This document shows, one piece after another, positions 37,378 through 41,368 of a DNA stretch of 41,368 nt. The stretch is from positions 1 to 41,368 of the forward strand of contig JAXMOZ010000023.1 in NCBI GenBank assembly GCA_034382075.1, in the 5' to 3' direction. The notes under the pieces were generated by a model that worked only from the letters and a program-made list of their open reading frames with translations, was not told the DNA's origin and ran no database searches. This DNA comes from JAEULH01 sp034382075 (GTDB lineage: Bacteria > Pseudomonadota > Alphaproteobacteria > Rhodospirillales > Defluviicoccaceae). The stretch's first letter is position 1. Each line of letters opens with the position of its first letter. A program made the translations under genes and the position numbers.

Positions 37378-37701
37378 TCAGTTGCGGTCGATGCGGCCTT
37401 CCAGCCTCGTAACAGCGGCCTCACAGGCCGCCAGCAACCCCGGTAGATCTTGAACGATGATGGCCCAGAGGCGGTCAATTCGCACGCGGTCGTATTCGTG
37501 ACGGAGCCTGTTGCCTAAAGCCCTGATCTCTGGCCATGGCTGCCCTGGAACGAGCCTGTCAGCGTCGTCTCCAAGCTTACTACCCGCCTCGCTAATCCGC
37601 TCAAGGCATCGTTCCACGGCATCTCGAGTCTTCGGATCGGCCTGTAGATCGGCTACGTCCATCCCCGCGACATACCTCCGAATGGCCGCGGCATTGTCCA
37701 C
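37378..37701 (-). CDS. HepT-like DUF86 protein
   Basis: A 107-residue helical protein of the HepT/DUF86 family, the putative RNase toxin of MNT/HepT modules. The active-site region reads IRALGNRLRHEYDRV, with H68 and Y70 of the RX4-6HXY motif. The Arg normally five residues before the His is Gly (G63); R60 and R65 are nearby. The Tyr is the residue that partner MntA proteins adenylylate. It follows the nucleotidyltransferase gene by 28 bp. Toxin activity may be weakened by the changed motif, though the same LGNRLRHEY form may be common in this subfamily. Confidence 0.85.
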   Translation of the reverse strand: MDNAAAIRRYVAGMDVADLQADPKTRDAVERCLERISEAGSKLGDDADRLVPGQPWPEIRALGNRLRHEYDRVRIDRLWAIIVQDLPGLLAACEAAVTRLEGRIDRN

Positions 37702-37729
37702 GATGTCGCGCAGACGCCGAGCCGGCTTC

Positions 37730-38062
37730 TCAGAAGGCAGGGAGCCGCTCCCGGTCGATGGCGTGCTGAAGAGGCTGGGCCTCGACAGGCTCTTCGATCA
37801 CGTCCACCGGACGGCCGAGGATCTCAGCCAGTTGTTCGCGTAGCCGCTCCAGCTTGCCCAAGTACTCGAAGCCGCCCTTCGCGAAGCCCGCCTCGAGCCG
37901 CACCGCGATGTCGATGTCCGAGGCTGTGCCCGCATCGCCCCTGGCGACCGAGCCGAAGACCGACACGCTGCGGACGCCGAGCGCGCGTAATTCGTCTTCG
38001 TGCGCCCGAAGCCGATCAATAGTCGATCTCGCCAGGTCATTCATGGGACGCGAGGTGTGCAC
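37730..38062 (-). CDS. MntA-like minimal nucleotidyltransferase
   Basis: A 110-residue protein with the pol-beta-type signature G37-S38-x10-D49-I-D51 (GSVARGDAGTASDIDIAV) and a third acidic strand (RPVDVIEE). This is the antitoxin half of MNT/HepT modules, which silences HepT by adding AMP groups to its conserved tyrosine. The start is the GTG at 38062 with GAGGGG upstream; an ATG six codons later lacks a ribosome site. It precedes the HepT gene. Confidence 0.87.
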   Translation of the reverse strand: MHTSRPMNDLARSTIDRLRAHEDELRALGVRSVSVFGSVARGDAGTASDIDIAVRLEAGFAKGGFEYLGKLERLREQLAEILGRPVDVIEEPVEAQPLQHAIDRERLPAF

Positions 38063-38165
38063 TCATGCTGCCCCTCTCTACGCCCGCAGGGTAACGGATT
38101 TTCGATCCAGGCGCCGCCACAGGATGCACCACACCGTGACGCCACCCGACCCCGGCTGACGCGGA

Positions 38166-39584
38166 TCACGCGCTTGCAACCGCCCGGCCCGCCGCGGCCA
38201 GGTCAGGCTCCCGCGCCATGGGGAAGCGCAGCGTCACCCGAAGGCCGGGGGCCGCATCTTCCAGGCTGAGCCGCGCCCCGTGCATCCGCGCCACCGCCGA
38301 GACCAGCGCCAGCCCGAGCCCGGCGCCGGGGGTGCTGCGGCTCTCCTCCAGGCGCACGAAGCGGTCCAGTACCCGCGCCCGGTCGGCCTCGGGGATGCCG
38401 CGACCGGTGTCGGCGACGCACAGCAGTACGACCGAGCGGCGGGCCTCGACGGCAACCCGGATCTGCCCGCCCGACGGCGTGTTCTTCACCGCGTTGTCGA
38501 TCAGGTTGGTGATGGCCTGGGCCAGAAGCTCCGGCTGCGCCCGGATGAAGGCGCCGGGCTGGGTGGAGACGCAAAGACGGATCTCGCGCTCCTCCGCCAC
38601 CGGCTCGTAGAGCTCGGCGGCGTCGGCGGCGGTGCCGGAAAGGTCGACGACGCGAAGGTCGGCGGCGCCGATGCCGGCCTCGGCCATGGCGATCTTCATC
38701 AAGCTGTCGAAGGTGGAGAGCGCCACCTCGGCCTGGCGCAGAACGTCCGCCAGAGCCTCGCGGTCGCGGGCGGCGTGGGGGGGCTGGCGCAGGGCGAGCT
38801 CGATCCGTCCGCGCAGGCGGGTGAGCGGGCTGCGAAGGTCGTGGGCAAGGCTGTCGGTGGCGAGCCGCATCCCGGTCATCAGCCGTTCGATCTGGTCCAG
38901 CATCGCGTTCAGGCTGGTCGCCAGCCGGTCGAACTCGTCGCCGGTGCCGGTCACGGCGATCCTGCGGCTGAGGTCGCCGGCCATGATGCCCTGGGAGGTG
39001 ACGGCGACGTGCTCGACCCGCCGGAGCATCCTCCGGCTGAGCACGATGCCGCCGACCAGGCCGAGCGCGAGGGCGGCGGCGAGCGACCAGCCGAGCGCCT
39101 TGATGACGATGTCGCGCAGGTTGGTGCGCTCGTGGGTGTCGCGGCCGACGAGCAGCCGGTAACCGCCGCTCAAGGTGAAGAGCTGGGCGCGAACGTCGCG
39201 GGACGTGGTCGGCCCCTGCCCTTGGCTCTGCCGGTGAACCGTGAGCCGGATCCAGTCGCCGGCACCCTCGGCGTCTTTCGGCCAGGCGACGAGGTTGCCG
39301 GCAAGCGGGGTCAGGTTCGGGTCGGTGAGCAGATAGTAGTCGGAGCCGTCGACGCTGCTGCGCAGGCGGACCACGTCGATCAGCCGCGCCAGCCCCTGCT
39401 CGCGGTACTGCTCGGCCAAACCGCGGACCTCGGCGTCGATGGTGTCTTCGGTCTGCCGGTCGATGACGGCGACGGTGGAGAGGTAGATGAACGCAAGCAG
39501 GCCCAGCACCGAGGTGCCGAACAGAATCATGTAAAGAAGCGTCAGCCGAAAGGCGGAGGAGCGAACGAGATTAGGCCGGCGCAC
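38166..39584 (-). CDS. Two-component sensor histidine kinase
   Basis: A 472-residue inner-membrane kinase. There are two membrane helices (about 16-40 and 162-184) around a periplasmic sensor of about 120 residues, then HAMP (185-238), the dimerisation helix with phospho-accepting H248 (LAHDLRSPLTRLRGRI), and an ATPase domain with N-box LIDNAVKNTP, G1 DTGRGIPE and G2 GAGLGLALV. It resembles OmpR-partner kinases of the metal- or envelope-stress type, but the signal is unknown. The GTG start overlaps the regulator gene by 14 bp, giving coupled translation. Confidence 0.92.
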   Translation of the reverse strand: MRRPNLVRSSAFRLTLLYMILFGTSVLGLLAFIYLSTVAVIDRQTEDTIDAEVRGLAEQYREQGLARLIDVVRLRSSVDGSDYYLLTDPNLTPLAGNLVAWPKDAEGAGDWIRLTVHRQSQGQGPTTSRDVRAQLFTLSGGYRLLVGRDTHERTNLRDIVIKALGWSLAAALALGLVGGIVLSRRMLRRVEHVAVTSQGIMAGDLSRRIAVTGTGDEFDRLATSLNAMLDQIERLMTGMRLATDSLAHDLRSPLTRLRGRIELALRQPPHAARDREALADVLRQAEVALSTFDSLMKIAMAEAGIGAADLRVVDLSGTAADAAELYEPVAEEREIRLCVSTQPGAFIRAQPELLAQAITNLIDNAVKNTPSGGQIRVAVEARRSVVLLCVADTGRGIPEADRARVLDRFVRLEESRSTPGAGLGLALVSAVARMHGARLSLEDAAPGLRVTLRFPMAREPDLAAAGRAVASA

Positions 39585-40251
39585 GCAGGCTGTACCCCGC
39601 CCCCCGCACCGTGTGCAGCAGCGGCGCGGAGAAGCCCTTGTCGATCTTCCCGCGCAAACGGCTGATATGCACGTCGATGACGTTGGTCTGCGGGTCGAAG
39701 TGGTAGTCCCAGACGCCTTCCAGCAGCATCGTCCGGGTGACCACGTGGCCGGCGTGGCGCATCAGGTACTCGAGCAGCCGGAACTCGCGGGGCTGCAGGT
39801 CGATCTGCCGGCCGCCGCGGCGAACGATCCTGGCCAGCAGGTCCATCTCCAGGTCGGCGACCTTGAGCTTGGTTGCGACCCGGTCGTCGGCGCCGCCCCG
39901 GCGCGCCAGCGCCTCGAGCCTGGCGACGAGCTCGGAGAAGGCGAATGGCTTGATCAGGTAGTCGTCGCCGCCGGCCTTGAGCCCCCGCACCCGGTCGTTG
40001 ACCTGGCCCAGCGCGCTGAGGATCAGGACCGGGGTGGTGAGCTGCTGCTCGCGCAGGCTCTTGATCAGCGTCAGGCCGTCGAGGCCGGGGAGCATGCGGT
40101 CGACGATCAGCGCGTCGTAGCTGTCCGCCAGCGCCATGGCGAGGCCGTCGGGGCCGGTGGCGGCGTGGTCGACGACGTGGCCGCTTTCGTTGAGCCCCTT
40201 GCGCAGGTAGCCCGCGGTCTCGACGTCGTCTTCGATCACCAGGATTCGCAT
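39571..40251 (-). CDS. OmpR/PhoB-family response regulator
   Basis: A 226-residue DNA-binding regulator. The receiver (1-118) has D8/D9, phospho-acceptor D51 (LIVDRMLPGLDG) and K in LIKPFAF; the winged helix (about 128-223) has FRLLEYLMRHAGHVVTRTMLL and ends HTVRGAGYSLRAP. It is the first gene of the pair with the histidine kinase. An intrinsic terminator-like hairpin lies 50 bp upstream of its start. Targets unknown. Confidence 0.93.
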   Translation of the reverse strand: MRILVIEDDVETAGYLRKGLNESGHVVDHAATGPDGLAMALADSYDALIVDRMLPGLDGLTLIKSLREQQLTTPVLILSALGQVNDRVRGLKAGGDDYLIKPFAFSELVARLEALARRGGADDRVATKLKVADLEMDLLARIVRRGGRQIDLQPREFRLLEYLMRHAGHVVTRTMLLEGVWDYHFDPQTNVIDVHISRLRGKIDKGFSAPLLHTVRGAGYSLRAPA

Positions 40252-40302
40252 GGCGTCACCATAGCGCCGTCACTCGCGGCCGTGAACACGTCGCGGAGGA
40301 TG

Positions 40303-40341
40303 AAAAAAGGGCCCCGTTCCCGGGGGCGTGGGAACGGGGCC
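40303..40341 (-). terminator. Strong intrinsic terminator (minus strand)
   Basis: A perfect 12-bp stem (GGCCCCGTTCCC / GGGAACGGGGCC at 40310-40321 and 40330-40341, 8-base loop) followed on the minus strand by six T (complement of 40303-40308). It would stop transcripts coming from the RTX gene before they reach the two-component operon, or act as an attenuator in that operon's leader. Confidence 0.85.
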
Positions 40342-40875
40342 AGCTGGCGCAGTGTGGGTGCGGGAGTTTGCGCCAGCCCTGTGTCACCGTGGACGGAGAA
40401 CACCGGCAGGGGGGAGGTGCTCAGGCATCCGCCCGGTCCGCGGCGACAAGAACGTCCCCGCCGCCGGTGCGGCGAGAAGCAGAGCCACCCGCGCGTCGCG
40501 CCGGCTGGCGCGCCGCGTGCGGAGCCGTCCGGCGGGTGGCGAAGCGGTCGCTGACATTGAGGTGCGCCCTTCCGTGGTGCCGGTCCCCCTTGAAGCCCCA
40601 CGATAGTTGCGACCCCAGGCTTACCCCCGCCTTACGGCCACATTACCGATTGTTCATCTTGGCGATCCTGGCGTCCGGCGGCGGTTCGTCAGCCCACGCG
40701 GGCTACTGTTTTTCACATCCGCTCGGGCCGGGGCACGCAGCCGGACCGTCCGGGGAGAGAATCCCGATCCAGCGGGACCTGACCGAACTGATCGCCGACG
40801 CCGACGGCCGGAGACGCATCCGAGGACCCGCGGGAGAGCCTCCCGCGGGTCGAGGATCGAGGCCGAGCCGGCCGT
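40342..40875. other. Intergenic region below the RTX gene
   Basis: About 530 bp between the RTX gene stop and the terminator. No gene recognised; short frames lack family resemblance. A long untranslated 3' end for the RTX transcript, or a promoter for the two-component operon, is expected here. Confidence 0.5.
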
Positions 40876-41368
40876 TTACAGGATGAAGTCGCCGGCCACC
40901 CATTGTCCGGGCGTGGCGGTGCCGTCCTGGACCACGATCTCCAGCTCCGGCGCCAGGGTGCCACCGGTGTTCGCCCGGATCAGCGTATCGCCACCACTGG
41001 CGACCACGTTCACCTGGCCGGCGCCGCTGATCGCCGCCGTGCCCTTGAAGACGAACGCCTGGTTGCCGCCGACCCCGGTGTTGGCGTCGATGGTCGCCAA
41101 GTCGATCTGGTCGCCCGCCGTCGCGCCGACGTTGGCGAAGGCCAGGATCACGTCCCGGTTGGTCGCGCCGGGCGCCGAGTCGGACACGGACTCATACTGG
41201 TAGCGGTCGTTGCCGCCGCCGCCGTCGCAGCGGTCGCCGACGCCGCCGCCGGCCCAGACATTGTCGTTGCCGACGTCGGCGTAGATCGTGTCCGGGCCAT
41301 CCGCGGGGTCGTCGGCGCTGCGCCCGCCGTAGATCTGATCGTTGCCGTCCTGCCCGGAAATGGTGTCG
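40876..41368 (-). CDS. RTX calcium-binding exoprotein, C-terminal part
   Basis: The last 163 residues of a protein whose start lies beyond the window. The frame stays open to the edge. Read from the edge, it has hemolysin-type nonapeptide repeats (SGQDGNDQIYGG, ADVGNDNVWAGG, GVGDRCDGGGGNDRYQY) that bind calcium, then a serralysin-like C-terminal domain (NRDVILAFANVGATAGDQID... ending GDFIL). Such proteins are exported by type I secretion through a C-terminal signal without a signal peptide. The upstream part, and so the catalytic or adhesive role, cannot be seen. A short start at 41187 would be internal. Confidence 0.88.
   Translation of the reverse strand, partial: DTISGQDGNDQIYGGRSADDPADGPDTIYADVGNDNVWAGGGVGDRCDGGGGNDRYQYESVSDSAPGATNRDVILAFANVGATAGDQIDLATIDANTGVGGNQAFVFKGTAAISGAGQVNVVASGGDTLIRANTGGTLAPELEIVVQDGTATPGQWVAGDFIL

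Overview
This is a high-GC chromosomal window that reads as an alphaproteobacterium. CtrA sits next to a fliI-type ATPase gene, there is a GapR/DUF2312 protein, and short dispersed palindromic repeats of a kind common in alphaproteobacterial intergenic DNA occur. A Rhodospirillales-like host would fit, but that is inference. Gene density is ordinary. I see no insertion sequence, prophage, CRISPR array, rRNA or tRNA. Very long antisense reading frames opposite real genes are GC-bias shadows.

Layout. 0.2-2.8 kb: a DUF1902/HicB-like protein, then fliI and ctrA facing apart over a regulatory gap with CtrA-box-like sites. 2.8-6.5 kb: a universal stress protein translationally coupled to a P-type cation ATPase that lacks two acidic SERCA ion ligands. 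6.6-14.4 kb: the most unusual block, all on the minus strand. It runs from a CHASE2 membrane cyclase, to an outer-membrane protein joining FecR, TPR and a plug-less beta-barrel, to three small exported Cys-rich proteins of unknown family, two of which look like paralogues. 14.5-19 kb: a damaged DUF5872-like gene, an SDR oxidoreductase, a UdgX-type uracil-DNA glycosylase coupled to its radical-SAM partner, and an FMN reductase. 19-23.2 kb: a GapR-like protein, a tiny membrane protein, a cytochrome b561/di-heme peroxidase pair and a DUF4168 protein. 23.3-29.5 kb: a carboxylate-uptake region with yjcH-actP, a second sodium:solute symporter, and a divergent CBS-DUF294 signalling protein whose start codon is preceded by a 12-bp tandem repeat forming an 11-codon leader ORF. 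29.6-32.2 kb: a small secreted protein, an isolated F0 pair (atpB-atpE) and a stand-alone LOV photoreceptor. 32.2-36.7 kb: glpK-glpD, a PfpI/DJ-1 protein and DUF427. 36.7-41.4 kb: hemerythrin, a decayed DUF427 fragment, a MntA/HepT-type toxin-antitoxin pair, an OmpR-type two-component system and the C-terminus of an RTX calcium-binding exoprotein cut by the window edge.

How the genes work together. The clearest candidate for an undescribed system is the 6.6-14.4 kb block. My reading (inference) is an inner-membrane CHASE2 cyclase paired with a periplasmic/outer-membrane FecR-TPR-barrel that may export or display disulfide-rich small proteins. The cyclase has Glu and Ser at its purine-selecting positions, so its nucleotide product is uncertain. 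Two identical CRP/FNR-like palindromes (GTGA-N6-TCAC) lie upstream of small-protein genes elsewhere in the window and could be outputs of cyclic-nucleotide signalling, but that link is speculative.
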